Source of the DNA: Ktedonobacter racemifer DSM 44963
GTDB lineage: Bacteria > Chloroflexota > Ktedonobacteria > Ktedonobacterales > Ktedonobacteraceae
NCBI RefSeq assembly: GCF_000178855.1
Contig: NZ_ADVG01000002.1
Location: forward strand, 2,604,001 to 2,668,000
Direction: 5' to 3'
Length of the DNA: 64,000 bases
The notes under the pieces are model-generated. The model saw nothing but the letters and a program-made list of their open reading frames with translations. It was not told the DNA's origin and searched no databases. Made by a program: the position numbers and the translations under genes. Every line of letters starts with the position of its first letter. Positions within the stretch are counted from its first letter, which is position 1. Below, piece by piece: positions 21,179 to 28,946 of this stretch.

Positions 21179-21475
21179 TTGCGTATCCCGTGGGAAAAAA
21201 TAGTCCAAGAATATGGCGGAGTGATAGCAAAGGTCATGGCTGAGGTAAAAACTAAATACCCAACAATGGTATTTCCTAGCTCAATGTTGCCTGCGAGCAA
21301 AGCTGATATTAAAGATGCCTTTGATATGTTTCTAGAGCCTGGTAACTTTGATCTTCCAAAACAACAACGATCTTCAATGTCGTCTATCTATATGGTCCTT
21401 GATAGATTTATCGACGATGAAGATGCAAAAGCAAAGGACGAGGAATATCAAGCGTTTCGCAAAAAAGCAAAATGA
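21179..21475 (+). CDS. Small hypothetical protein
   Basis: A 98-residue frame starting with TTG (MRIPWEKIVQEYGGVI...). It is rich in charged residues at the C-terminus (DDEDAKAKDEEYQAFRKKAK) and has no membrane segment or motif I recognise. AGAGGA lies about ten bases upstream. Codon use is AT-rich, unlike the surrounding genes, which fits either a transferred gene or a spurious frame. Confidence 0.4.
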   Translation: MRIPWEKIVQEYGGVIAKVMAEVKTKYPTMVFPSSMLPASKADIKDAFDMFLEPGNFDLPKQQRSSMSSIYMVLDRFIDDEDAKAKDEEYQAFRKKAK

Positions 21476-21501
21476 TATGATGAGCTGGATCTCACTGGTG
21501 A

Positions 21502-22089
21502 TCAGCGCTCTGAAGCCGGCCGATACGTCGCAATGATGACGCCGGTAGCTGCGGTCACCGAATCGACTAACTTGAGTTTCGTGTGTGGACTGCCATCAGG
21601 AAACAAACGGCGACCTTTGCCGAGTACTAGGGGATGAATCTGTAGTTTAAACTCGTCAACAAAATTACGCCTCATCAGCGATTGGACCAGCATACCGCTG
21701 CCAAAGATTACCAGAGTCTTATCATGCTCCTTCTTGAGTTTGGCGACCGTGTCGGTGGCGTCACCCTACAGCAACGTGGAGTTTTGCCAAGGCAATCCGA
21801 TCTGGGTGGTGGAGGCTACGAACTTCTCGACGTTGTTGAGCATATCTGTCATAAGGTTAGAGGGCTGCTTAGGCCAGAAGCCATAGAGATCCTCATAGGT
21901 GACGCGCCCAACCAGCAGGGACCACGAACTGCCCACGCTGGCGCCTATCACTTCCTGCATCTTGGGATCATTACCGGCCATGGCCCAGCCACCATACTCT
22001 AAGCCGTCGCGGCGGTCCTCGTCAGGACGCGCTGGTCCTTGCATTACTCCATCAAGCGTCACGTGCTCGATCGCTACGACTTTGCTCAT
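21502..22089 (-). pseudogene. Dihydrofolate-reductase-like (RibD C-terminal) protein with an internal stop
   Basis: The 196-codon frame from the ATG at 22089 (MSKVVAIEHVTLDGVMQGP) to 21502 encodes a full DHFR-like reductase of the YyaP/RibD_C type. One in-frame TAG at 21766-21768 splits it: ...LPWQNSTLL-stop-GDATDTVAKLKKEHDKTLVIFGSG. Both halves are in the same frame, so a single C-to-T change of a CAG would explain it. AAGGAG lies upstream of the start. Inactivation looks recent because the rest of the frame is intact. Confidence 0.8.
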
Positions 22090-22283
22090 TTCTCTTGCTC
22101 CTTTTCTTGTTATATTTACATGAGCCATTATGCTAAGCAAATCATCTGCATAATCGTACAAAGCCATCTATACGTGTACGAGAGCTTGAATTGTCAAATA
22201 CGGATCTTTAGACTCAAAAGTTCGAAGTACGCCCACTAGGGGGACTGTTTAGTATTAGCCCTGTTGCTTATACGGCTATAGAT

Positions 22284-23024
22284 TTACTTATCCGTTGGTT
22301 GGGCTTTAATAGCTTCATCGTCTTTTCTGTAGATAAGTATGCAGGCAACCGGCCACGGTTCAGGTGCTTTTACGCCCCCTTCGATAATGTGCTTCTTAAC
22401 TCCTGCATACACCAGTAGTCCAGCTTCACGCAAACGGGTAAGTTCTGTACTCATCGCAAACTCTGCTTGTATGCGGCCGCTTGGCTCAATATCATCCCAT
22501 ATGTCGATGTAGTCGAGAGTGTCTTGAAAGAAAGCGCCAATCAGGTCAGCCTCCTCGATTGACTGAGGCTCAGGGTTATCGTGGTGAGCAGCGAGCGTAT
22601 GCGCCACAATGCTCATCAATTCCTTGCCAGTATCAATACGCTGGAGCATAACCAGTTTGCCTGCTTCTGGGTCACGGATTTTGATTGCAGGAGGGGTTGC
22701 TGAGATACGATCTTTCACCCACTGTTCGTGCTCACGCTTCAGAGCGTGCAGACGTTGCTCTGTAAAATAGGTGACTTGCTCATCAATTATCTTATGGTCC
22801 GCAGGACAGGCAAGAAGGAGGTTGGCATAACTGTCAACCTCGTTTTTAGGCATCGGGCGGAAGCGTGGTCCGTTTGGCTCTTCGCTCACAATGTGAGCTT
22901 CTTCTCCCAGTACCACGTCTCTATCGCCATCCTTTGCATCCGCCGTTAAATGACTTTTGCAGAGAGTGCACGAACCGCCAGCACGCGCCCAAAGTAATTT
23001 ACGATCACGAGCGGTTATAGGTAT
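22284..23024 (-). CDS. HNH endonuclease-type protein with an unusual start
   Basis: A GTG at 22916 gives 210 residues, but the same frame stays open further upstream and encodes the missing half of the HNH zinc site: ARDRKLLWARAGGSCTLCKSH before GEEAHIVSEE and NLLLACPADHKIID. No ATG, GTG or TTG exists in that upstream part before a stop. The only candidates are ATA codons at 23022-23024 or 23016-23018. A perfect extended -10 box ends five bases before the first ATA, so a leaderless message with a non-standard or mutated start is likely. Function: probable DNA endonuclease of the accessory island. Confidence 0.6.
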   Translation of the reverse strand: MPITARDRKLLWARAGGSCTLCKSHLTADAKDGDRDVVLGEEAHIVSEEPNGPRFRPMPKNEVDSYANLLLACPADHKIIDEQVTYFTEQRLHALKREHEQWVKDRISATPPAIKIRDPEAGKLVMLQRIDTGKELMSIVAHTLAAHHDNPEPQSIEEADLIGAFFQDTLDYIDIWDDIEPSGRIQAEFAMSTELTRLREAGLLVYAGVKKHIIEGGVKAPEPWPVACILIYRKDDEAIKAQPTDK

Positions 23025-23029
23025 AGCTC

Positions 23030-23038
23030 ATTATAACA
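23030..23038 (-). promoter_or_regulatory. Extended -10 promoter of the HNH gene
   Basis: On the minus strand TGT-TATAAT (TATAAT at 23030-23035). No good -35 box is seen 17 bp upstream, which is usual for extended -10 promoters. The start of transcription would fall at about 23024. Confidence 0.5.
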
Positions 23039-23079
23039 TTTACCAGCGTGCAGCCGCCTGCCGCGTACCTCTATAAAAC

Positions 23080-23693
23080 TCAACTGGCCCTCAGTTGCAT
23101 CCACCTATCAGACATGTCCTGATCTTGCGCTATTTTCAGAAGTTCCATATTGAAGGCCATCACTACTTTACTGTGCTCAAGGTTACTCTGTGGGTCCAGG
23201 GGAACTTTTGACGTAATAAACTTTTGCAGCAAAAGCGTGAGCGGTTCACCTATCGCTTGCTTGAAGTTAAAGCCGACTAGCTGTAAGACGGTTAGCATCT
23301 CAACCGAGAGTAACGGCGTTAGGGCGTCGAGGGCTTTTTCCATATTTGCAGCCTCAGCACTATTGCCGTCATTTGAAGTCTGCTCAATCAGTTTTTTCAG
23401 CACAGGTATAAAGCTGTCGGTAATATATTCGATATCTTTCTGGGAGATTTTATGAGCAACAAATTCTTGCTCATAAGCCTGGGCGATTTGAAGCACCTCT
23501 TTTTATCATCTATTAAGCTGTATATTATTTCTTGCAGTTCGTTAATGGTCGCTTTATCATCCCGTTTGGCTTTTACTGTTTTAATTCTGTCAGCTATAGC
23601 AGTGGCTGTATTTCTGACTGCCGTCTCTCCGAGCCTAACGCCAAGATCGGCTATCTGTTGTGCCATATGCGGGTCAATACTTGTAACATCCAT
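23080..23693 (-). CDS. Unknown protein split by a -1 frameshift
   Basis: The upstream frame (from ATG 23693, MDVTSIDPHMAQQIADLGVRLGE... LIDDKK) and the downstream frame (EVLQIAQAYEQEFVAHKISQKDIEYI... to 23080) join into one about 204-residue protein if one base is skipped back at the A-run near 23500. At that point the bases T-AAA-AAG precede GAG GTG. This could be programmed -1 slippage or a frameshift mutation. The protein is helical and acidic, with no motif I recognise. It belongs to the accessory island. Confidence 0.5.
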
Positions 23694-23756
23694 CTAGCTA
23701 TTCCTCCTTAAATCTCTATACTTCTGAACAAGTGATTGAGAGCCTGTCAGTGATGT

Positions 23757-23969
23757 TTATCGTTCCTCTGGCTCAACATCCTCAAATAGCTCAGTGGCAG
23801 GCACTCCCAGTGCTTTTGCAATCCGGTTAATCGTATCGGTCGTGACGACCCGGTAGGGATTTTTATAAATATCCTGTATGACGTGGTAGCTGACCTGCGA
23901 TAGCTGGGACAGCTTATTCATGGATAGTTTTTTCTCGGTGGCTATTTCTTTCACTTTTAGACGAAGCAC
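23757..23969 (-). CDS. Small XRE family regulator
   Basis: About 70 residues, nearly all helix-turn-helix (KLSMNKLSQLSQVSYHVIQDIYKNP, then TINRIAKALGVPATELFED). Such Cro/CI-type proteins control phage or integrated element genes. A GTG at 23969 has AGGGG eight bases upstream and is preferred to the GTG at 23978. It is divergent from the small plus-strand genes of the island. Confidence 0.8.
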   Translation of the reverse strand: MLRLKVKEIATEKKLSMNKLSQLSQVSYHVIQDIYKNPYRVVTTDTINRIAKALGVPATELFEDVEPEER

Positions 23970-24291
23970 AAGTAACACCCCTGTTTTTTAGGTCTATCAT
24001 ACCAGTAGTTTCTACTCTTGAGAACCTATCCCCTACGTTCTAACGTATATTTTCTACTTTCTGTGTTATATCTTAAAAGTTATAACTTCTATTGCAAAAA
24101 ACGGGTTTTCCTGGTAAAATTCGGATAGATACAGTTTTTCTCGGGCACGGATAGCGAGGTGCAAAAGAAAGACTCTCCTGCGCCAACAGGAGAGCCATAT
24201 TGTGAGATTATCCCCGAAACGGTAGGTAATGATGGGGTACTCATGTAAATTCATGCCACATGGATACCCCTCTGTCAAGAGAGGTGTACCT
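23970..24291. other. Divergent control region of the accessory island
   Basis: A 322-bp AT-rich region between the XRE gene and the plus-strand island genes. It contains a perfect 8-bp hairpin (CTCTCCTG at 24173-24180 with CAGGAGAG at 24187-24194, six-base loop). No clear promoter pair could be assigned. Confidence 0.4.
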
Positions 24292-24495
24292 ATGCAACCT
24301 TACGCAGATAACATTATTCAAGTAATACCCGTACTGGACGAGCCAGTCCATACCGACGCCCAGCAATTCTGCAGCGACCCGACATGCGGTTGCCACGACA
24401 ACCTGGCGCTGATCGACCCCGTAAACCAGCAGTATCTTGATGGCTTGCTTACCGCCGAGGAAGCCACCCGCACCCTTCAGGGAAGGCAGGTGTAG
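24292..24495 (+). CDS. Small cysteine-containing protein of the island
   Basis: A 67-residue protein, MQPYADNIIQVIPVLDEP..., with CSDPTCGCHDN in the middle, which could bind a metal, and a charged C-terminal helix (LTAEEATRTLQGRQV). GAGGTG precedes the ATG at 24292. It is followed after two bases by the membrane protein gene, so both belong to one operon. Function unknown. Confidence 0.6.
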   Translation: MQPYADNIIQVIPVLDEPVHTDAQQFCSDPTCGCHDNLALIDPVNQQYLDGLLTAEEATRTLQGRQV

Positions 24496-24497
24496 TC

Positions 24498-25100
24498 GTG
24501 ACGTACCGACCTGTACGCGAAATGCCAACACCACCAGATAAGCCGCACAAGAAAAAGCCCAAGCTCACTACCGCCTCGTTCGCCCATAACGGCTACATGC
24601 TGGTGGAGGAAGCGCCGCCCTTCGATCCCCGACAAATCCAGTTTATGAAGAAAAAAGACTTGCAGCGGTACGACGACGAACCCGAGCCGAAGAAGGGTAG
24701 TGTGCTACTGTCTATCGGTGGCGGCCTGTTTATTGGTCTGCTGCTCCTCATGTTCACCGTCAACGTGCTGCTGCCAGCCTGGAATGGCTTACAGGCCCAG
24801 TGGCACTATGGGGATGCTCACATCAGCCATTACGAGCAATCAGGCCATCACTTTATCGGTGAGGTCTACCAAGGCTTTGTGACTGTCTACGACATTCTCG
24901 AAGGCCACCCGGAAAAGGCCCAAACCTTTATGCTGCAATCCGCCACAGACAACGCCGTGGTGCAGTTTGAGACACGAGACGTAAACAATGATGGCATCCC
25001 CGATGTGACCGTGGGCACCAAGGGTAGCCCCATTGGTGTCACCTTATACGGCACCAAAGATAATTCGTTCGCGAAGCAACCACCGGAGAGCACAAAATGA
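24498..25100 (+). CDS. Single-pass membrane protein of unknown function
   Basis: A 200-residue protein starting with GTG. A basic, proline-rich cytoplasmic part (1-75) precedes one strong membrane helix (about 76-96, GGGLFIGLLLLMFTVNVLLP) and an outside domain with DVNNDGIPDVTVG, an EF-hand-like calcium-binding pattern also seen in FG-GAP proteins. It overlaps the next small gene by ATGA, indicating translational coupling. Confidence 0.65.
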   Translation: MTYRPVREMPTPPDKPHKKKPKLTTASFAHNGYMLVEEAPPFDPRQIQFMKKKDLQRYDDEPEPKKGSVLLSIGGGLFIGLLLLMFTVNVLLPAWNGLQAQWHYGDAHISHYEQSGHHFIGEVYQGFVTVYDILEGHPEKAQTFMLQSATDNAVVQFETRDVNNDGIPDVTVGTKGSPIGVTLYGTKDNSFAKQPPESTK

Positions 25101-25300
25101 CGATCTTAGAGCTTCCCTTTGACATTGAACACCCCGACGTACAAGCGGGCTTTCAGGCAGGCAAGCAAGCCGTCTATCGTGATACGCGGCCCGTGACGGA
25201 CATGGAGCTGGTGACGTTTATTCGCGACTTTATGAGCGACAGTTCACACCGCCTGGCTTACAACATCGGCTTTCTGTTTGGACTCTACGCCCAAGAATAA
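25097..25300 (+). CDS. Small hypothetical protein
   Basis: A 67-residue acidic protein (MTILELPFDIEHPDVQAGFQAGKQAVYRD...), no membrane segment. Its ATG overlaps the TGA of the membrane protein gene. An intrinsic terminator follows, so it is the last gene of this small operon. Confidence 0.6.
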   Translation: MTILELPFDIEHPDVQAGFQAGKQAVYRDTRPVTDMELVTFIRDFMSDSSHRLAYNIGFLFGLYAQE

Positions 25301-25321
25301 CGGGCGATACGCGTTGTTTAA

Positions 25322-25349
25322 GGGACGGCTCATCGTAACCGTCCCTTTT
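25322..25349 (+). terminator. Intrinsic terminator before the recombinase gene
   Basis: A 7-bp GC-rich stem (GGGACGG at 25322-25328 with CCGTCCC at 25339-25345) followed by TTTT. It lies right before the AGGAGGA ribosome binding site of the recombinase (25354-25360). Confidence 0.75.
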
Positions 25350-25367
25350 CTTTAGGAGGATACAGCG

Positions 25368-26717
25368 GTGGCAGACACTATCATAAGCAAGAACCGGGCG
25401 ATCATCTACTGTCGGGTGAGCACTGATAAGCAGGAGCAGGACGGCGAGAGCCTGGAATACCAGGAAAACAAGTGCCGCCAGTACGCAGAGCTGCACAACA
25501 TTGACGTGGTGACGGTGCTGGCTGAAGCCAAGAGCGGCTTTATCCACTACTCCTTACGGGAAAAGCTAACTCTCGCCCGCCAGTTTATCCGCGATTGTCA
25601 GGCGGATATGATTATCGTCTGGGACTTGCGCCGCTTCAGCCGTAACTTCGTCCACTCAGCCCTGATCTTTGAAGAAATCGAGAGCCACGGCGGCGAAGTC
25701 GTCTCTGTCTCCGAGAAGATAGACAGCTCTCTCACTGGTAAGCTTATCCGCTCCATCTTGGCATGGAGCGCCGAATCAGAGCGTGAAAAGATCGTTGAGT
25801 ATGCCAACCGCCGTTGGCAGACACGGTTAGAGCTGGGCCTACCCGTTGGCACGGGACGGGCACCCTACGGCTGGGAATGGAGAGATAAAGACAAGACCTT
25901 TTACATGGTCAACCACGAGGAAGCTGCCATTCGCTTCTCGATCTTCCAGATGTTTGTTGAGCTGGATATGAGCATCCGGGGCATCGCCCATAAGTTGACC
26001 GAAGACGGTATTATACCGCCCGCCCGTGCCCGTGGCTTCAACGTCAAGAACACAGTCTGGCTACCCTCCACTGTTCATATGATGCTCAAGGACGTGGCAA
26101 ATATCGGGACGTTGCAAATCTGCAAGAGTAAGAAGGCGCTGACAGCCAAAGGCACTGAAACCAGGCGGCCCAACGAAAACATGAAGACAATCCCCGGTGG
26201 CCTGCCTGCTATCGTGCCGGTGTCACTGTTCGAGCGGGCCCAGGTTAGGCTGAAAACCAACCGCGCCGAGAAAAGTCACTTACCCCATATCCCCGAGGAC
26301 TTTCTGATGAAGGGGCACATCTACTGCAAGACCTGCGGCTACAAGATGCACTCCCACTACTACCGCAGCAAGAAAGAACACGTCTACCCGTACTACGTCT
26401 GTGTCAACCATGCGAATAGCCTTGGGGCGTGTCCGGCACTGCCGCAGGTGCGGACGCACCACATTGACCGGCTGGTGTGGGAAGATTGCTGCCACGTCTT
26501 TGAAGGACTAGACCTCATTCGAGGTACCATTGAGCGCAATATCCAAGAGTCGCTGCATACCATGCTGGAAGACGTACAGGGCAAGCAGCTTATGACGCAG
26601 CTTCAGAACGACATCGCCTACGCTATTGCTGAACGCGATAAGCATCCCGAAGGCAGTTACTACTACACGCTTATCGACCAACATCCGCGGCAAACAAGAC
26701 CGTTTACGCCGTTGTGA
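25368..26717 (+). CDS. Large serine recombinase, catalytic part (frameshifted gene)
   Basis: Starts with GTG after AGGAGGA. The N-terminal resolvase domain (about 8-150) has YCRVSTDKQEQDGESLE with the catalytic Ser and WDLRRFSRN. A recombinase domain (GRAPYGWEW...) and a zinc ribbon (IYCKTCGYKMHSHYY ... YYVCVNHANSLGACP) follow. Such enzymes integrate and excise elements at att sites. The frame ends early (DQHPRQTRPFTPL) because of a frameshift around 26676-26683; the rest of the protein continues in another frame. It is likely the integrase of the island at about 22.2-27.2 kb. Confidence 0.85.
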   Translation: MADTIISKNRAIIYCRVSTDKQEQDGESLEYQENKCRQYAELHNIDVVTVLAEAKSGFIHYSLREKLTLARQFIRDCQADMIIVWDLRRFSRNFVHSALIFEEIESHGGEVVSVSEKIDSSLTGKLIRSILAWSAESEREKIVEYANRRWQTRLELGLPVGTGRAPYGWEWRDKDKTFYMVNHEEAAIRFSIFQMFVELDMSIRGIAHKLTEDGIIPPARARGFNVKNTVWLPSTVHMMLKDVANIGTLQICKSKKALTAKGTETRRPNENMKTIPGGLPAIVPVSLFERAQVRLKTNRAEKSHLPHIPEDFLMKGHIYCKTCGYKMHSHYYRSKKEHVYPYYVCVNHANSLGACPALPQVRTHHIDRLVWEDCCHVFEGLDLIRGTIERNIQESLHTMLEDVQGKQLMTQLQNDIAYAIAERDKHPEGSYYYTLIDQHPRQTRPFTPL

Positions 26718-27174
26718 GGAAGAGTACGCCAACTCTCACGACGTGCGGAAGCTGGCCGATGTCTACCAGCAGAGCATCATGGGGTTCTTAGATTTCTTAA
26801 ACACGATGCAGGGCCGCTACCATGAGGCGACGTTCCAAGAGAAGAGAAACGCGCTCGATGTCTTAGGGGCCAAAGTCTACATCCATCCTGACCCAACTAC
26901 CGCGCCAGATAAAGTGGCTATTGAGAGCGGGCCGGAATGGTTATCCGTTGCCGGAGCAGCGGAGCTGACGGAACTAGCTAAGCGGACATTGTGTCAACGT
27001 CTCCAATATGGTCAACTGCCGGGACGCAAGAACCCGCAGACCCGTACTTGGCTTATCCACCGTGACGATCTCGTACAGTTCTTAGAAGATTCTCGTATCC
27101 GGCCAAAGACGACCGAAGAACACATTGAGGAGCGGGTGGAAGTCACCTACTCGCCAAAATTCACAGGTGTATAG
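26683..27174 (+). pseudogene. C-terminal part of the serine recombinase, out of frame
   Basis: From IRGKQDRLRRCEEEYAN this frame continues the recombinase: coiled-coil segment, GFLDFLNTMQGRYHEATFQEKRNALDVLGAKVYI, then an added DNA-binding domain (WLSVAGAAELTELAKRTLCQRLQYGQLPGRK...TWLIHRDDLVQFLEDSR) like MerR/excisionase helix-turn-helix modules. One base must be skipped to join the two parts. Integrase and excisionase-like domains in one chain is unusual. Confidence 0.75.
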
Positions 27175-27188
27175 TCATCCAAAGAGAT

Positions 27189-27260
27189 AATAGTAGTAGA
27201 GAGAATGTGGAGTGGAGATGCCCGCGGGCATCTCCACTCCACATTCTCTCTACTACTATT
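27189..27260. terminator. 72-nt perfect palindrome between convergent genes
   Basis: Two 36-bp arms meet without spacer at 27224/27225 (CCCGCGGG). It lies between the end of the recombinase (27174, plus) and the DUF3037 gene (27270, minus) and should terminate both. Confidence 0.85.
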
Positions 27261-27269
27261 TACTATATA

Positions 27270-27680
27270 TCAGGCGTGTGCTATTTTCTGCTTGCGTAGG
27301 CGGACCATGGTATCGAGGAGGTGCTGGAGCACTGCGGCAGGATCGTTACAGAGGCCTGAGTGGACCGCCGAGGTCTGGATGATGGCGCTACGCGGCGCAA
27401 CCAGCCAGTGGAAACGCTCGGAGAGTGAGAGGTGCGCGATTGGCCCCCCTTCTGCCTTCCCCTCACAAATCAAGGCGATGGTCTCCAGGTGCTCGCGTAC
27501 CACCGCCACATCGATATCTGGGTCGAGCGCGAGCAGACGCTGCTCATCAAGCTCGATGCGCGCGCAGAGGAACTGGCGCGTGCGACAGAAGAGGATCACA
27601 CCCACATTGAGGCACTCACCACGCTCCACGCTTGGCACTACACGCACAAGGGCGTAATCATACGAGCTGTTCGCGGGCAT
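27270..27680 (-). CDS. DUF3037 family protein
   Basis: A 136-residue protein with the family's opening YDYALVRVVPSVERGECLNVGVILFC. It overlaps the end of the HipA-like gene by 23 bases. The pairing of DUF3037 with HipA-like kinases is common in bacteria and suggests a joint role, possibly toxin-antitoxin-like; this is inference. No DNA-binding motif is visible. Confidence 0.8.
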   Translation of the reverse strand: MPANSSYDYALVRVVPSVERGECLNVGVILFCRTRQFLCARIELDEQRLLALDPDIDVAVVREHLETIALICEGKAEGGPIAHLSLSERFHWLVAPRSAIIQTSAVHSGLCNDPAAVLQHLLDTMVRLRKQKIAHA

Positions 27681-28440
27681 GCAACGCCTCCTCTACAAAA
27701 ACATGTGAAGCCGACAAACGATCCTGTAAATAGGCCAGGTATGCGGCTCGATGCGCATCGGGATCGGTATAACGTGCGTCATTCTCCAGCCAGGATGTAG
27801 GAATGGCGGCGACAATATCGGCCAGGCGCGTAACAGGTAATAACGACTTCATGCGCGCGTCCACCTCTTGCAAGCCATTGGCAAAAGGCAGGAGGACATG
27901 GTCTTTGATAGCCACAAATGGCGTACGACTGCGCTCCATGTAGTCGATTGGCATATGGTGAAAATAGAGCGAGGAGCCATGATCAATCAGGATCAGGCGG
28001 CGATGCCAGAGCAGCATATTCGTATTGCGTGGCGTGCGATCCACGTTGGAGACATAGGCGTCGAACCAGACAATGGAGGCGGCCAGGAATGGATCTAGCT
28101 CACGCGCATCGCGTGGATCAAAGGCCAATGAGCCCGGCAGATAATCTAGCGCCAGGTTCAGGCCCGCGCTCTGCTTGATCAGGGCCTGGATCTCAAAATC
28201 TGGCTCTGAGCGACCCAGCACAGGGTCCAGCTCCACAAAAACAATTTCAGGCACGGGGAGATCAAGCGCACGACCAATCTCGCCAGCAACCAGTTCGGCA
28301 ATCAAGGCCTTTGGTCCCTGGCCGGCACCGCGAAATTTCAGCACATACAGACCATCATCATCGGCCTCTACAATCGCGGGCAGTGAGCCACCCTCGCGTA
28401 AGGGTGTCACATAGCGTGTGGCGGTGAGTGTTCTTAACAT
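27658..28440 (-). CDS. HipA-like kinase domain protein (HipA_2 type)
   Basis: A 260-residue protein. YVLKFRGAGQGPKALIAELVAGEIGRAL matches the ATP-binding start of the HipA_2 family; VWFDAYVSNVDRTPRNTNMLLW (catalytic loop, D-x-x-x-x-N) and LILIDHGSSLYF (metal-binding Asp) follow. True HipA phosphorylates GltX, but this shorter family has no proven substrate. The ATG at 28440 begins the conserved region. It is the first gene of a two-gene unit with DUF3037. Confidence 0.8.
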   Translation of the reverse strand: MLRTLTATRYVTPLREGGSLPAIVEADDDGLYVLKFRGAGQGPKALIAELVAGEIGRALDLPVPEIVFVELDPVLGRSEPDFEIQALIKQSAGLNLALDYLPGSLAFDPRDARELDPFLAASIVWFDAYVSNVDRTPRNTNMLLWHRRLILIDHGSSLYFHHMPIDYMERSRTPFVAIKDHVLLPFANGLQEVDARMKSLLPVTRLADIVAAIPTSWLENDARYTDPDAHRAAYLAYLQDRLSASHVFVEEALHAREQLV

Positions 28441-28946
28441 GGGGTTATTGTAGCATACATTAGGCCAAAAAGTCCTATGCACCCTTCGCTCTCTTTTCTG
28501 AAATCCGAGAGAAACCTTATATGCCTACAAGCAAACAAACAGCCCATGAGTACTAGGAGGGCACTACACATTTTTGCCAGGCCCCATCATCAAAAGCGTT
28601 TCCCTGTTATTATTTCTCTAATCTCTGTGTTAACTCAGGTATAGAGACGCTTGCAGGAGCCTGTAAGCACGCTAGAGTACTCTCCGGTAAGATGTCTTTC
28701 TCGTAGTATCACGCTACGTCACTTTCTGCTCGTAACCAGAGGAGAAGAAAGTCGCATTCAGAGATTGAAACATGTCTGAACTTTAGCATCGGTACAATTA
28801 AAGCTAGCCCCTGGAAGGGTGTAACACGGGCAGGAAGCATATAACATACCGGGTACCCCTCACACTCCTGGCGTTTCGCGCGCCTGGCGTGACTGTTCAC
28901 TCTTAACGCATCGTAGCGAAGTATCAGGTAGAAAGTTATTAGTATT
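28441..28946. other. Divergent intergenic region
   Basis: This 506-bp gap separates the HipA-like gene (minus) and the glycogen-debranching-type gene (plus). I see only weak short repeats (TTCAGA/TCTGAA at about 28757-28781) and no convincing gene, RNA or promoter. A minus-strand 63-codon frame at 28709-28900 has no support. Confidence 0.4.

Noticed and set aside
28709-28900. 63-codon minus-strand ORF in the gap before the debranching-type gene
   Set aside because: No ribosome binding site, no conserved pattern and unusual composition.
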